Counted from the stretch's first letter, positions 21,003 through 31,009 are shown. The stretch: 64,000 nucleotides of DNA from Methylothermaceae bacterium (GCA_026981855.1 JALSIB010000037.1:1-64000), one strand, 5' to 3'. Numbers and translations are program-made. The notes: a model not told the origin generated them from the letters alone.

Positions 21003-22238
21003 TCAGTCCGAACGCAACAGGCGATCCTTTTCCACCGCCACCGCGCAGATTCTGGCCCGGCGGATCTCCGCCCCCAGTTTCTTCCCCATCAATCCTTTGG
21101 CCGTCAGCGAGGACGCCTGGACCGACAACGCCGCCCGGCGCAGGGAACGCCACCATTCGAACTGGGGATAGGGCTTCTCCTCCCACCCCTTGCGGCCGCG
21201 AAAATCCGCCATGCACGCCAACAGAAAAGGCTCGATCGGCCGCTCCCGGCGCAGTACCCCCAAAGCGTTCAGCATATCCACGATGGTGGCCGGCCGCAGT
21301 TCCCGCACCCGGTGACAATGACCATGATAAAGCATGACCTGCTCCCCCAGGCGGTGATAGACCCTGGGGGCTTTCAAACGCCGGCACAGCGCCTCCAGCG
21401 GCTTCAGCCCCAGAGACTCGTGTCCCCGATGGCTGGGCCACTTCGCGGGCGGTGTCAGGGCTTTCCCCAGATCATGGGTCAGGGCGGCGAAACGCACCAC
21501 GGTATCGCCTGTCAGCCTGGCCGCCTGATTCAACACCATCAAGGTATGAACGCCGGTATCGATCTCCGGATGCCATTTCTTCGGTTGCGGCACCCCGAAC
21601 AAGCCTTCGATCTCCGGAAACAGGCGGGCGCCCGCACCGCAAGCGCGCAACACCTTGAAGAATTCCGCTGGCAGCCGCTCGCCCAGCGCCTTGACCAACT
21701 CCCGCCACACCCGCTCCGGCGTCAAGGCATCCACCTCGCCGGCATCGACCATCCGCCGCATCAGCGCCAGGGTCTCGTCCGCCACCTTGAAGCCGAGATG
21801 GGCGTAACGGGCGGCGAAGCGCGCCACTCTCAGGATCCGCAGCGGATCTTCGGCAAACGCCGGCGAGACATGACGCAGCACTCTTCTTTCCAGATCCCGG
21901 CGGCCGCCATAGGGATCGATCAGGCGCCCCGCCTCGTCCATGGCCATGGCGTTGATGGTCAAATCGCGGCGCAGCAAATCCTCTTCCAGGGTCACGTCGG
22001 GTGCGGCATGGACCACGAACCCCCGGTGGCCGGGGGCGACCTTGCGCTCCGTCCGGGCCAAGGCATATTCTTCGTGGGTTCGGGGATGCAGAAACACCGG
22101 GAATTCCTTGCCGACCCGCTTGAAGCCCCGTCTTTCCATGGCTTCCGGCGTTTCGCCCACCACCACCCAGTCCCGTTCCCCGACCGGCAGGCCCAACAGT
22201 TTGTCGCGGACCGCACCGCCCACCAGATAGACTTTCAC
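21003..22238 (-). CDS. cca: CCA-adding tRNA nucleotidyltransferase
   Basis: Cca adds or repairs the 3' CCA of tRNAs. The 411-residue class II enzyme begins [28 protein letters not shown], with the nucleotidyltransferase signature. It then has the [12 protein letters not shown] motif and the base-recognition segment near [21 protein letters not shown]. The C-terminal half is an HD phosphohydrolase domain ([31 protein letters not shown]), as in E. coli Cca (412 residues), which has extra phosphatase and phosphodiesterase activities. It is divergent from the DUF2007 gene. Confidence 0.96.
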   Translation of the reverse strand: MKVYLVGGAVRDKLLGLPVGERDWVVVGETPEAMERRGFKRVGKEFPVFLHPRTHEEYALARTERKVAPGHRGFVVHAAPDVTLEEDLLRRDLTINAMAMDEAGRLIDPYGGRRDLERRVLRHVSPAFAEDPLRILRVARFAARYAHLGFKVADETLALMRRMVDAGEVDALTPERVWRELVKALGERLPAEFFKVLRACGAGARLFPEIEGLFGVPQPKKWHPEIDTGVHTLMVLNQAARLTGDTVVRFAALTHDLGKALTPPAKWPSHRGHESLGLKPLEALCRRLKAPRVYHRLGEQVMLYHGHCHRVRELRPATIVDMLNALGVLRRERPIEPFLLACMADFRGRKGWEEKPYPQFEWWRSLRRAALSVQASSLTAKGLMGKKLGAEIRRARICAVAVEKDRLLRSD

Positions 22239-22306
22239 TTCGATCTTCTTTGCCTCGCTTCTTCGTTGAATGGTATTTTAACCGCTCACCCCCACTGACA
22301 GACACC

Positions 22307-22516
22307 ATGCGACCCATCTATACCGCCACCGACATCCTGGAGGCCCATATCCTCAAGGGATACCTCGAGCAGCGGGGGATCGAAACCCATGTCAGCGGCT
22401 TCTATCTCCAGGGCGGTATCGGCGAACTGCCGGTCGGTGGCACGGTCTCCCTGTGGGTGGCCGACGAGGATGTGGAAGCGGCCCGTTCGGCGCTGGAAGA
22501 ATACGAGCGGGGTTGA
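22307..22516 (+). CDS. DUF2007 domain protein
   Basis: This is a 69-residue protein starting [31 protein letters not shown] and ending in a Val/Ala/acidic segment ([19 protein letters not shown]). It is a short PII-like/DUF2007 fold found widely in proteobacteria, with unknown function. The upstream in-frame ATG at 22250 would run into the cca promoter area, so ATG 22307 is preferred. Confidence 0.75.
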   Translation: MRPIYTATDILEAHILKGYLEQRGIETHVSGFYLQGGIGELPVGGTVSLWVADEDVEAARSALEEYERG

Positions 22517-22570
22517 AACCGGAGGATTCGGCCACAATAAACAGAAACGGGGCGTGCTCCTTCCGGAATG

Positions 22571-22607
22571 CCCTCACCCCAACCCTCTCCCGGAGAGGGG
22601 ACTTTGC
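22571..22607 (+). repeat. Dispersed palindromic repeat, short copy
   Basis: CCCTCTCC and GGAGAGGG form a nearly loopless inverted repeat after CCTCACCCCAA. It is the core of the intergenic repeat family without the conserved tail, and lies in the gap before cbpA. Confidence 0.55.
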
Positions 22608-22650
22608 CGACAACCTTGCAACCGACTCGAACGAAGGACATAAAGCCGCG

Positions 22651-23595
22651 ATGGAATTCAAGGATTATTACAAGATTCTCGGCGTCTCCCGGGACGCCGG
22701 TCAGGACGAGATCAAGCGCGCCTACCGCAAGCTGGCGCGCAAGTATCATCCGGACGTGAGCAAGGAGAAGAATGCCGAGGAGAAATTCAAGGAAGTCAAC
22801 GAAGCCTACGAAGTACTCAAGGATCCGGAGAAGCGCCGGGCCTACGATCAGTTCGGCAGCCAGTGGCAACAAGGCGGCCAGGGATTCCAACCGCCCCCGG
22901 GCTGGGAGGAACAATTCGGCTTCAAGGGCGGCGCGCAGGCCGGGGGAGGATTCGGCGACTTCAGTGAATTCTTCGAGGCCCTGTTCGGCGGAGGGCGTCC
23001 CCACGGGCGCAGAGGGGGGTTCAGAATGCGGGGGGAAGACTTGCACGCCAGCGTACACATCGACCTGGAAGACGCTTACCGCGGCACCACCCAGACCCTG
23101 ACCCTCAACGTTCCCGAGGCCGATCCCGCCAGCGGCCGCCTGGTGGACAAACACAAACGGCTGCAAGTGAAGATTCCCAAGGGAATCCAGGAAGGGCAGA
23201 AAATCCGCCTCGCCGGCCAGGGCGCGCCCGGCATGGGCGGCGGGCCGGCCGGGGATCTGTACCTGGAGATCCACTTCAAACCCCATCGCTGGTTCCGGGT
23301 GGAGGGCCGGGATCTGTATCTGGACCTGCCCATCACGCCGTGGGAAGCGGCCCTGGGCGCCAAGGTTCCCGTCCCCACCCTGGAGGGCCGGGTGGAACTG
23401 AAAATCCCGCCCGGCGCCCAGACCGACAAGAAACTCCGCCTCAAGGGCAAGGGGCTGCCGGGCAGGCCCGCCGGCGACCAGTACGTGATCCTCAAGATCC
23501 ACACCCCGCCCGCCGACACGGCGGAAAAGAAGCGTCTCTATGAGGAAATGGCGAAGGTCATGCCGATGAATCCGCGTCAAGGTATGGGGGTGTAA
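22651..23595 (+). CDS. cbpA: Curved DNA-binding DnaJ-like co-chaperone CbpA
   Basis: CbpA is a DnaJ homologue that stimulates DnaK and also binds curved DNA. The 314-residue protein has a J domain with the HPD motif (KYHPDVS, about residues 32-38), a Gly/Phe-rich linker ([34 protein letters not shown]) and two beta C-terminal domains. The four CxxCxGxG zinc modules of DnaJ are absent, which distinguishes CbpA. The ATG at 22651 gives the standard [13 protein letters not shown] start; the longer in-frame reading upstream is spurious. The next gene is its dedicated partner cbpM, 2 bases on. Confidence 0.95.
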   Translation: MEFKDYYKILGVSRDAGQDEIKRAYRKLARKYHPDVSKEKNAEEKFKEVNEAYEVLKDPEKRRAYDQFGSQWQQGGQGFQPPPGWEEQFGFKGGAQAGGGFGDFSEFFEALFGGGRPHGRRGGFRMRGEDLHASVHIDLEDAYRGTTQTLTLNVPEADPASGRLVDKHKRLQVKIPKGIQEGQKIRLAGQGAPGMGGGPAGDLYLEIHFKPHRWFRVEGRDLYLDLPITPWEAALGAKVPVPTLEGRVELKIPPGAQTDKKLRLKGKGLPGRPAGDQYVILKIHTPPADTAEKKRLYEEMAKVMPMNPRQGMGV

Positions 23596-23597
23596 CG

Positions 23598-23882
23598 ATG
23601 CTGCAGGAAAAGATCTTCACCGGCGTGGTGCTGGACGAAAACTTCCGCCTGACCCTGCTGGAAATCTGCCGCATCTGCGAAGTCAGCGCCGAACGGGTGA
23701 TCGAACTGGTGGACGCGGGCGTCATCGAGGTCGAAGGCGCCGAACCGCTACACTGGCGTTTCGACGCCCTTGCCTTCCGGCGGCTGCAGGCCGCCCTGCG
23801 GCTGGAACGGGATCTGGGCGTCAATCCCGCAGGCGCCGCCCTGGCCCTGGACCTGCTGGAAGAGCTGCGGCGGCTGCGATGA
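23598..23882 (+). CDS. cbpM: CbpA modulator CbpM
   Basis: CbpM binds the J domain of CbpA and inhibits both its co-chaperone and its DNA-binding activity. The 94-residue protein has a MerR-like helix-turn-helix fold (LTLLEICRICEVSAERVIELVDAGVIEVEG) followed by FDALAFRRLQAALRLERDLGVNPAGAALALDLLEEL, which matches the family throughout. Length is close to E. coli CbpM (101). Confidence 0.93.
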   Translation: MLQEKIFTGVVLDENFRLTLLEICRICEVSAERVIELVDAGVIEVEGAEPLHWRFDALAFRRLQAALRLERDLGVNPAGAALALDLLEELRRLR

Positions 23883-23923
23883 GGCGGCATTTTCCCGCGG
23901 AAGCGGGCGAGGCGCGAATCGAT

Positions 23924-24036
23924 CCCCCCCTCTCCCTGTGGGAGAGAAGCCGGGGGGGTGAGGGAGATAAATCCCCTCTTTTACCGGTTCGAACCCTCAC
24001 CCCAACCCCTCTCCCAGAGGGAGAGGGGCTTCAAGG
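23924..24036. repeat. Paired dispersed repeats, one on each strand
   Basis: Two family members face each other. The left one is imperfect (CCCCCCTCTCCCTGTGGGAGAG at 23925-23945). The right one is a perfect 10-bp stem (CCCCTCTCCC 24006-24015, GGGAGAGGGG 24019-24028), with the GCTTCAAGG flank placing it on the minus strand. They occupy most of the gap between cbpM and the methyltransferase gene. Confidence 0.65.
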
Positions 24037-24079
24037 GCGTGCAACATCAAGCATGAACGGAAAAGCGGGCATTGCTGCT

Positions 24080-24107
24080 TTGACGCGCCCCCGGGCACTG
24101 CTAGAAT
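24080..24107 (+). promoter_or_regulatory. Sigma-70 promoter of the methyltransferase gene
   Basis: TTGACG (24080-24085) and TAGAAT (24102-24107) are spaced by 16 bases. The start codon is 57 bases after the -10 box. The promoter immediately follows the paired repeats. Confidence 0.55.
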
Positions 24108-24164
24108 CTGGCAGTCATTCTTTCCCTTCCTGACTTCTACAAGACCAGGCATGATGGCAAGCGT

Positions 24165-24764
24165 ATGAAAACCTTTCTGCACGTCGGCTGCGGCCCCAAG
24201 CGCAAAGACCGAACCACGCGAGGATTCAACACCGATGCGTGGGCCGAAATACGATTGGATATCGACCCCAATGTCAGTCCCGATATTGTCGGTACGATGA
24301 CGGATATGTCGGCTGTGAAGGATGCCTCGGTTGATGGGGTTTTCTCCAGTCATAACATTGAGCATCTCTATCCGCACGAGGTGCCTTTGGCGCTGGCGGA
24401 GTTCAAACGTGTGCTCAAACCGGGCGGTTTCGCAATGATCACCTGTCCCGATTTGCAGTCGGTGTGTGCTTTGGTGGCTGACGACAAACTGACCGAGCCC
24501 GCCTATACTTCGCCTGCCGGGCCGATCGCGCCGGTGGATATTCTGTATGGCCATCGGTCTGCGCTGGCGAAAGGGAATCTGTTCATGGCCCATCGTTGCG
24601 GCTTCACTTTGAAGGTACTGATGGGCACCCTGCGGGCAGCCGGTTTCGCCAGCGTGGCCGGCAAACGGCGTGGGCATCCGCATTATGATCTTTGGGCGAT
24701 AGCCGCAAAATCGCCGATGGAAGAGAAGGCTTTGCAGGCATTGGTGGAGGAGCACTTTCCATGA
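24165..24764 (+). CDS. Class I SAM-dependent methyltransferase
   Basis: A 199-residue protein with the SAM-binding glycine loop at the very start (LHVGCGPKRKDRTTRGF), followed by IRLDIDPNVSPDIVGTMTDMSAVKDASVDGVFSSHNIEHLYPHEVPLALAEFKRVLKPGG, the usual motifs II-III of methyltransferase type 11. The substrate is unknown. The gene is flanked by repeats, stands alone with its own promoter, and uses noticeably more A/T-ending codons than its neighbours, which fits acquisition from elsewhere. No strong ribosome site precedes the ATG. Confidence 0.82.
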   Translation: MKTFLHVGCGPKRKDRTTRGFNTDAWAEIRLDIDPNVSPDIVGTMTDMSAVKDASVDGVFSSHNIEHLYPHEVPLALAEFKRVLKPGGFAMITCPDLQSVCALVADDKLTEPAYTSPAGPIAPVDILYGHRSALAKGNLFMAHRCGFTLKVLMGTLRAAGFASVAGKRRGHPHYDLWAIAAKSPMEEKALQALVEEHFP

Positions 24765-24842
24765 ACGATTCCCGCCAACCTTATCGAAGCAAGCGCCCTT
24801 CCCCACACCGAATGAAGCGTGTTTCAAGGCGGGTGCCCGACA

Positions 24843-25769
24843 TCATCGTTCCGGCACGGGCCGGATTCCCTTCAAATGCCTGAATGACACCGCCCGGGCG
24901 GTGGCCATGAATTCCTCCATGTAGGCCAGCGCCCGCTCCTCCTCGCGCACCGCCGCGTACAAGGTGGCGATCACCGGTTCCGGGGCGAAAGGCCGGGCGG
25001 CCACGTAACCGCGCGCCAACGCCTCCGCCAGCGCCCAGTTGGGCAACACGCACACGCCACGGCGGCTGGCCACCAGTTGCAGCATCATCGCCGTCAGTTC
25101 GCAGGTGCGGTGACCGGCCGGCTGTACCCCGGCGGGATCGAGAATCCGGGTGAACACGTCCAGCCGCTGCCGCTCCACCGGATAGGTGATCAACACCTGA
25201 TCGGCCAGATCCCCCGGTTCGATGCCTTCCTTCGAGGCCAGGGGGTGATCCTTCGCCATCGCCAACAGCACCTCGAAGGAAAACAGAGGCTGAAAGACGA
25301 TGCCCGCCAGGGGCCTCGGATCGGAACTGATCACCAGATCCACATCCCCCCGCCGAAGCGCCGGCAGCGGCTCGAAACTGAAACCCAGGGTCAGATCCAT
25401 CTCCACCTCCGGCCACGCTTCCCGGTAAACGTCCATGGCCGGCAGCAGCCAGTCGAAACAACTGTGGCACTCGATGACGATGAAAATCCGCCCCGCCTTC
25501 CCGCCGCCGAAACGCGCCAGGTCCCGTTCCGCCGCCTGAACCTGCGGCAGCACCAGGTCCGCCAGGGCCAGCAGGCGCTTTCCCGCCGGGGTGAAGGTGA
25601 GCGGCCGGCTCTTGCGGATGACCAGCGAAGCGCCGATCTGATCCTCCAGCGCCTTCAGCTGATGCGACAAGGCCGACTGGGTCAGATGCAGCCGCTCGGC
25701 GGCGGCCACCAGACTCCCGCAGCGCCTGAGCGTGCTCAGGGTACGGAGATGCTTGAGCTCCAGATACAT
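24843..25769 (-). CDS. metR: LysR-type regulator MetR
   Basis: MetR activates methionine synthase genes with homocysteine as co-inducer. The 308-residue protein has the LysR winged helix (RTLSTLRRCGSLVAAAERLHLTQSALSHQLKALEDQIGASLVIRKSRPLTFTPAGKRLL) and a periplasmic-binding-like effector domain. The opening MYLELKHLRTL and length match MetR. It is divergent from metE, the classic metR-metE arrangement, across a 181-bp gap with a dyad operator. Confidence 0.93.
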   Translation of the reverse strand: MYLELKHLRTLSTLRRCGSLVAAAERLHLTQSALSHQLKALEDQIGASLVIRKSRPLTFTPAGKRLLALADLVLPQVQAAERDLARFGGGKAGRIFIVIECHSCFDWLLPAMDVYREAWPEVEMDLTLGFSFEPLPALRRGDVDLVISSDPRPLAGIVFQPLFSFEVLLAMAKDHPLASKEGIEPGDLADQVLITYPVERQRLDVFTRILDPAGVQPAGHRTCELTAMMLQLVASRRGVCVLPNWALAEALARGYVAARPFAPEPVIATLYAAVREEERALAYMEEFMATARAVSFRHLKGIRPVPER

Positions 25770-25789
25770 GAATTTAACTCACGATAATT

Positions 25790-25812
25790 TGAAATATCAT
25801 CAATTGATTTCA
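25790..25812. promoter_or_regulatory. Probable MetR operator in the metR-metE gap
   Basis: A perfect inverted repeat, TGAAAT-N11-ATTTCA, in an AT-rich stretch between the divergent metR and metE genes. It matches the TGAA...TTCA pattern known for MetR, and lies 21 bases from the metR start and about 138 bases from metE. Confidence 0.55.
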
Positions 25813-25950
25813 TGATATGCCCACTGCATACTTTCGCCCTGTCATGAAACCTGAAACATTGCGTGGACATGCGGCCTTTTTCCCTCCCCCCGGCTGAAAA
25901 AGAAAAAACGCCGCCTATCGCCATCAACCCAAAAAGGAACCATAACAACC

Positions 25951-28242
25951 ATGACCCAAGCACACAATCTCGGATTCCCCCGCATCGGCCTGAAGCGGGA
26001 AATGAAAACGGCCGTCGAGGCCTACTGGAAAGGCGACATCGAGCGCGATGAATTGGAACGCCGCGGCGCCGCGCTTCGCCGGCGAAACTGGCAGGCCCAG
26101 CTCGAGGCCGGTCTCGATTTCATCCCCTGCGGCGACTTCAGCTGGTACGACCACGTGCTGGACACCACCGTGCTGCTCGGCGCGATCCCGCCGCGCTTCG
26201 GACACGGCGGCGGCGCGGTGGACCTGGACACCTGTTTCCGCATGGCCCGGGGCCGCGCCCCCAGCGGCGAGCCGCAACCGGCATGCGAGATGACCAAGTG
26301 GTTCGACACCAACTATCACTATATCGTCCCCGAACTGAGCGAAGCGATGGAATTTTCCGTCTCCTCGGACAAACTCTTCGAGGAATACCGCCAGGCCCGC
26401 GAAACGGTGGGCGAACGCGCCCGGCCGGTGCTGCCGGGTCCCCTGACGTGGCTGTGGCTGGGCAAATGCGCCGGGGCCGGCTTCGACCGGCTGACGCTGC
26501 TGCCGAAACTGCTGCCGGTCTATGGGGAGATCCTGTCCCGGCTGAAGGCGCTGGGCGCCGAATGGGTACAGATCGACGAACCCATCCTGGCGCTCGATCT
26601 GCCGCCGGCCTGGCAAGGCGCGTTCGAACGCGCCTACCACGGGCTGCAGGTCAAGGATCTGAAGCTGCTGCTGACGGTCTATTTCGGTCCCCTGGCGGAA
26701 AACCTGAAGCTGGCCTGCGGGCTGCCGGTGGCCGGGCTGCACGTGGACGGCGTGCGGGCGGAGGCGGAGCTGAGCCGGGTTTCGGACTGGCTGCCGAAAC
26801 ACAAAGTCCTGTCGGCCGGAGTCATCGACGGGCGCAACGTCTGGCGCGCCGACCTCGAGCGGAAACTGGAAGCGCTCGCCCCCCTGCATCGCCAGCGCGG
26901 CGGCAACCTGTGGGTCGCCCCCTCCTGCTCGCTGCTCCACACCCCGGTGGATCTGGCGGCCGAAACCCGTCTCGATCCGGAACTCAAAAGCTGGCTGGCC
27001 TTCTCGGTGCAGAAACTGGAGGAAGTGACGCTGCTCAAGCGCGCCCTGGCCGGCGGCGACGACGGAACCGCCGCCGCCCTGGAAGACTGCCGCAAGGCGC
27101 TGGCGTCGCGGCGGGCTTCCAGCCGGGTGGTCGATCCCTCGGTGCGGGAACGGCTGGAAAACCTCGAACCCGGCATCGACCAGCGCCACACCCCCTACCC
27201 CGGGCGGCGCGAAAGCCAGCGCCGGCGGCTGAAACTGCCCTTGCTGCCCACCACCACCATCGGCTCCTTCCCCCAGACGGCGGAAATCCGCGCCAGGCGC
27301 CGCGCCTTCAAGGCAGGCGAACTCGGCGAAGACCGCTACCACGCCTTCCTGCGGGAACAGATCGCCTTCGCGGTGGCCAAGCAGGAGGAATACGGGCTCG
27401 ACGTGCTGGTCCACGGTGAACCCGAGCGCAACGACATGGTGGAATACTTCGGCGAACGGCTGCGGGGCTTCGCCTTCACCGAAAACGGCTGGGTGCAATC
27501 CTACGGCTCGCGCTGCGTCAAGCCGCCGATCCTCTACGGCGACGTGTCGCGCCCCGGGCCGATGACGGTGGAATGGATCGCTTATGCCCAGTCGCTGACC
27601 GAAAAGCCGATGAAAGGCATGCTCACAGGGCCGGTCACCATGCTGCAATGGTCGTTCGTGCGCGACGACCAGCCGCGCGCCGACACCTGCCTGCAGATCG
27701 CCCTGGCGCTGCGCGACGAGGTGACGGATCTGGAGCGGGCCGGCATCGGCGTGATCCAGATCGACGAACCGGCGCTGCGCGAGGGTCTGCCGCTGCGGCG
27801 GCGGGACTGGCCCGGCTACCTGGAATGGGCGGTCAGGAGCTTTCGCATCGCCGCCTCCGGGGTGGAAGACCACACCCAGATCCACACCCACATGTGCTAC
27901 GCCGAATTCAACGACATCATCGAGCACATCGCCGCCCTGGACGCCGACGTGATCACCCTCGAAACTTCCCGCTCGAAGATGGAACTGCTGGACGCCTTCG
28001 CCGGCTTCGAATACCCCAACGAGATCGGCCCCGGCGTCTATGACATCCACTCGCCCAACGTCCCCACGGTGGAGGAAATGGTGGCGCTGCTGGAAAAGGC
28101 GGCGGAGAAGATTCCGCCGGAAAGGCTGTGGGTCAACCCCGACTGCGGCCTCAAGACCCGCCAGTGGCCGGAGGTGGACGCGGCGCTCGGGCGGATGGTG
28201 GAAGCGGCGCGGCGGATGCGGGCCGCCCGTCCGGGCGGCTGA
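25951..28242 (+). CDS. metE: Cobalamin-independent methionine synthase MetE
   Basis: MetE moves the methyl group from 5-methyltetrahydrofolate-triglutamate to homocysteine, the last step of methionine synthesis, without B12. The 763-residue protein has both TIM-barrel halves. The catalytic zinc set is visible: [11 protein letters not shown] (His and Cys), LETSRS (Glu) and [12 protein letters not shown] near the C-terminus (Cys). [16 protein letters not shown] and [13 protein letters not shown] are also diagnostic. Length equals E. coli MetE (753). Regulation by MetR is expected from the divergent metR. Confidence 0.97.
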   Translation: MTQAHNLGFPRIGLKREMKTAVEAYWKGDIERDELERRGAALRRRNWQAQLEAGLDFIPCGDFSWYDHVLDTTVLLGAIPPRFGHGGGAVDLDTCFRMARGRAPSGEPQPACEMTKWFDTNYHYIVPELSEAMEFSVSSDKLFEEYRQARETVGERARPVLPGPLTWLWLGKCAGAGFDRLTLLPKLLPVYGEILSRLKALGAEWVQIDEPILALDLPPAWQGAFERAYHGLQVKDLKLLLTVYFGPLAENLKLACGLPVAGLHVDGVRAEAELSRVSDWLPKHKVLSAGVIDGRNVWRADLERKLEALAPLHRQRGGNLWVAPSCSLLHTPVDLAAETRLDPELKSWLAFSVQKLEEVTLLKRALAGGDDGTAAALEDCRKALASRRASSRVVDPSVRERLENLEPGIDQRHTPYPGRRESQRRRLKLPLLPTTTIGSFPQTAEIRARRRAFKAGELGEDRYHAFLREQIAFAVAKQEEYGLDVLVHGEPERNDMVEYFGERLRGFAFTENGWVQSYGSRCVKPPILYGDVSRPGPMTVEWIAYAQSLTEKPMKGMLTGPVTMLQWSFVRDDQPRADTCLQIALALRDEVTDLERAGIGVIQIDEPALREGLPLRRRDWPGYLEWAVRSFRIAASGVEDHTQIHTHMCYAEFNDIIEHIAALDADVITLETSRSKMELLDAFAGFEYPNEIGPGVYDIHSPNVPTVEEMVALLEKAAEKIPPERLWVNPDCGLKTRQWPEVDAALGRMVEAARRMRAARPGG

Positions 28243-28296
28243 GGCGCGATCCGGCGCGGAAGCGGCAGCGGCGGGAAAGGGCTGCGGGAGGCCGCC

Positions 28297-29007
28297 TCAG
28301 CCCAGCCAGTGCCGCAGATCCCGGCCCAGAAACCGCTCCAAGCTGCGGATGCGGGGGTGATAGAGCCCGCGCAGCACCGGCAGCAGGGAGGGACGGATGG
28401 GATGGCCGGGGCCGCCGAAGACACGCCGGCGGATTTCCGCTTCGGGCAGGGCGGCGAAAAAGCCGGGGTCCACCCCCAGGTGGCGGCAACAGCGGGTCAA
28501 CAACCCCACCGGATCGCGGGCGATGTCGTCATAATACAGCACTAGTATCCGGCCGGGGTCGAAAACCCCATACCAGTTGCGCAGACAGGTTTCGTAGTCG
28601 CCGCGCCGCATGGAACCGGCGGAACGGAAATGGTCGATGAACCATTGATCGGAGGCCTCGTCCAGGGTCATCTCGGCCCGCCCCAGGGCCATCAGGGCCG
28701 ATGACCAGGCCCGTTCCAGGGGATTGCGGAGCAGATAGACGATCCGCAGCGCCGGCTGGAAGGCCTGAATCCCGGCGATCCGCTCCGGCGGCAGAATGGC
28801 GTAGGCGGGGGTGATCTCCCCCTGGCGGCGGCCGCCCGCATCGCCGGCGAACAGGCCCCGGTACCAGTCGATGCCACGTTCATACTGGCCATCCCAGAAA
28901 TGGACCTCCTTGCCCGCCGGAAACGCCACCTCCGGATGGCGCGACAGCATGTGGTAAAGCCAGGTGGTGCCCGCCTTCTGGGCGCCGATGCCGAGAAAAT
29001 CTAACAC
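28297..29007 (-). CDS. Sulfotransferase
   Basis: This 236-residue cytosolic-type PAPS-dependent sulfotransferase carries both classical motifs: the phosphosulfate loop LGIGAQKAGTTWLYHMLSRHPEV (residues 5-27) and the 3'-phosphate segment VYLLRNPLERAWSSALMAL. ILVLYYDDIARDPVGLL follows. I use the GTG at 29007 because the upstream gene ends at 29001 and the homology begins at residue 2; a longer in-frame reading to 29118 is antisense-like low-complexity sequence. It is third in a GT4-sulfotransferase-sulfotransferase operon with overlapping ends, and converges on metE. Confidence 0.85.
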   Translation of the reverse strand: MLDFLGIGAQKAGTTWLYHMLSRHPEVAFPAGKEVHFWDGQYERGIDWYRGLFAGDAGGRRQGEITPAYAILPPERIAGIQAFQPALRIVYLLRNPLERAWSSALMALGRAEMTLDEASDQWFIDHFRSAGSMRRGDYETCLRNWYGVFDPGRILVLYYDDIARDPVGLLTRCCRHLGVDPGFFAALPEAEIRRRVFGGPGHPIRPSLLPVLRGLYHPRIRSLERFLGRDLRHWLG

Positions 29008-29726
29008 CGGTAGCCGAACCGTTCCAGAACCGGGCCAATCTCGCCCTCGATCCGCCGCCGGAGCGCCGGGTCGAGGGCGTGGCGGCGCGGCGGCGCCGGC
29101 CGCACCAGCGCGTCCCAATCACCGGCGGGCGCGGGCAGATCGAGAAACGCCGCCAGCTCGCCAAACACGCGCCCGGGATCGTCGCACAGGTCTTCGTAAC
29201 GCAACCGATGGTAGCGCCGCCCCATGGCCCGGCCGTAATCGGCGGCCCGGGCATTGGCGCGGGCCCACAGCCGGGCGGCGGCCAGGGGCGGCGGCAGGTC
29301 GCGCCAGCCGGAACCCACCACGGCATCGCCATATTTCCGCAGGGGATTGCGATTGTCCGACAGGGCCATGTCGAGCCCGTGGCGCACCACGTGGATGAAG
29401 CGCATCCCCGGCAACGCCCGGTCGAGAAGCGGCAGCAGATAGAGGCTGCCGGGGTTTTTCCAGCCCCACGGGCGGGAAGGGTCCATGGACCGGCGGTGAT
29501 CGGCCAGCAGACGCCCCAGATCGCGCCGGAAGGCGTCGGCGTCCAACGCCTCCCGCCAATAGGGAACGACGTGGCTCAGAAACAGGGGACGCAACCGCAA
29601 GGCGTCTCCCGCCTGGTTGGCCGGCCCGCCCAGCTGCACCCCGGCCTCGCGCAGCCACCCCCCCACCACCCGGGTGCCGGAACCGCCCACCGCCCCCACC
29701 ACCACCGGGGGAACGGGGAAATTCAA
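29001..29726 (-). CDS. Sulfotransferase family protein
   Basis: A 241-residue protein whose N-terminus VVVGAVGGSGTRVVGGWLREAGV is a PAPS-loop variant in which GGSGTR replaces KxGT. Later IHVVRHGLDMALSDNR is the 3'-phosphate motif and YHRLRYEDLCDDPGRVFGELAAFLDLP the usual third landmark. The start is TTG at 29726, whose bases overlap the TGA stop of the upstream glycosyltransferase (TTGA), a coupled arrangement. The open frame continues upstream but only as an antiphase reading of that gene. The acceptor is unknown; the operon suggests the product of the neighbouring GT4 enzyme. Confidence 0.78.
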   Translation of the reverse strand: MNFPVPPVVVGAVGGSGTRVVGGWLREAGVQLGGPANQAGDALRLRPLFLSHVVPYWREALDADAFRRDLGRLLADHRRSMDPSRPWGWKNPGSLYLLPLLDRALPGMRFIHVVRHGLDMALSDNRNPLRKYGDAVVGSGWRDLPPPLAAARLWARANARAADYGRAMGRRYHRLRYEDLCDDPGRVFGELAAFLDLPAPAGDWDALVRPAPPRRHALDPALRRRIEGEIGPVLERFGYRC

Positions 29727-30952
29727 CCCGCCGCCAGGGTTTCGATCAGCGCCAGATGCTGGGGCAGGCATACCTTGTGGAGATCGTAGCGTTCGATCAC
29801 GGTCTGGCGGGCGCGGCGGCGCAGCGGCGCCAGCTGTTCCTGGTTCTCCAGCGCCTCGCAGACCCGTTCGGCGATGCCGGGCGGATCGAAGAAGTCCACC
29901 AGCAGACCGTTGACCCCGTCTTCGAGCACCTCTTCCACCGGCGGGGTGCGCGAACCGATCAGCAGGCAGCCACAGGCCATGGCTTCCAGCATCGACCACG
30001 ACAGCACGAAGGGATAGGTCAGATAGACGTGGGCCGACGAGATCCGCAGCAGGCGGAGAAAGTCGGGATAGGGAATCTTGCCGAGAAAGTGAACCCGCTC
30101 CAGGTCGAGCCCGGCCCCCACCTCGTCCAGCATCACCCGGCGCCACGTCTTGCCGCCTTCCGGCGGGCTGCCGTAGCTGACCTCGTCGCCACCGACGATC
30201 AGCACCCGGGCCTTGGGGCGGCGGCGCAAAATCTCCGGCAGGGCGCGCATGAAGACGTGGAAACCGCGGTAAGGTTCGAGATTGCGGGCGACGTAGGTGA
30301 CCACCTCGTCCCGCCGGGTCAGCTTCAGCTTGCGGGCGGGCGATTCGAACACCGCCTCCGGATCGGGGCGCACCGTCCGGGTATCCACCCCGTCGTGGAT
30401 CACCGAAATCAGGGCGCGCATCATCGGCGGGTACTGGCGCTGCTGCCAGTGGGTGGGGCTGACGCCCCAGTCGCCGGCGGCGAAACTCATCAGCTGGGTG
30501 GCGTTCTTGACCCGGATGCGGCACATGTCGTCGATGGTGGGCGGCTTTTCCGGGTCGAAACCGACATCCGAACCCCTGGCGTTGTAGAAGAATTCGTAGT
30601 AGTTGAGAATCCTGGCCTGGGGAAACACGTCCTTGAGGAACAAGGACTCCCCCCAGCCCGGATGGGCGCAGATCAGCCGCGGCCGCCAGCCGCTCCTGGC
30701 CAGGTCGAGTGCCAGCCGCACCACCTGCTGGCCTCGGCGGACGTTGGCCTCGGTGGCGCGCAGATAGTGGTGGGTGGAGGACGTGGCGCCCCGGGGGGGA
30801 TCGTAAGCCACGTAGCGGACGCCGGGAATGCGGATCTCGCGCCCCCGGCGGCGCTCGCCGACGGCCACCACCCGGTGCCCCTGGCGGGCCAGATAGGGCG
30901 CGAGGTGGCGGTACTGGCCGGGAAAATTCTGATGGACGAGAAGAATGTTCAT
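29723..30952 (-). CDS. Glycosyltransferase family 4
   Basis: A 409-residue GT-B enzyme beginning MNILLVHQNFPGQYRHLAPYLARQGHRVVAVG, a start typical of a GT4 subgroup often found near RTX and polysaccharide genes. The donor site is visible as VHFLGKIPYPDFLRLLRISSAHVYLTYPFVLSWSMLEAMACGCLLIGS, with the E of the EX7E region and the invariant Gly-Cys loop. ATG 30952 fits this start; 22 upstream residues in frame are the RTX terminator region. It heads the operon with two sulfotransferases, so making and sulfating one glycan is likely. Confidence 0.88.
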   Translation of the reverse strand: MNILLVHQNFPGQYRHLAPYLARQGHRVVAVGERRRGREIRIPGVRYVAYDPPRGATSSTHHYLRATEANVRRGQQVVRLALDLARSGWRPRLICAHPGWGESLFLKDVFPQARILNYYEFFYNARGSDVGFDPEKPPTIDDMCRIRVKNATQLMSFAAGDWGVSPTHWQQRQYPPMMRALISVIHDGVDTRTVRPDPEAVFESPARKLKLTRRDEVVTYVARNLEPYRGFHVFMRALPEILRRRPKARVLIVGGDEVSYGSPPEGGKTWRRVMLDEVGAGLDLERVHFLGKIPYPDFLRLLRISSAHVYLTYPFVLSWSMLEAMACGCLLIGSRTPPVEEVLEDGVNGLLVDFFDPPGIAERVCEALENQEQLAPLRRRARQTVIERYDLHKVCLPQHLALIETLAAG

Positions 30953-30982
30953 GGCGGTGATTTTAGCTTCGGGCGGGGAAAT

Positions 30983-31009
30983 AAAAAAGGGCCGCCCCGA
31001 AGGCGGCCC
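30983..31009 (-). terminator. Intrinsic terminator of the RTX gene
   Basis: GGGCCGCC (30989-30996) and GGCGGCCC (31002-31009) form a perfect 8-bp stem with a 5-base loop. Read on the minus strand it is followed by six T residues (30983-30988 as A on plus). It lies 33 bases after the RTX stop and just before the next operon. Confidence 0.85.

Noticed and set aside
25924-28050. 708-codon open frame antisense to metE
   Set aside because: Shadow of metE; no domain or ribosome site.
28237-28302. GGCTGAGGC ... GCCTCAGCC inverted repeat between metE and a sulfotransferase gene
   Set aside because: The loop is about 48 bases with no T-tract, and each arm includes a stop codon of a converging gene, so it is weak as a terminator.
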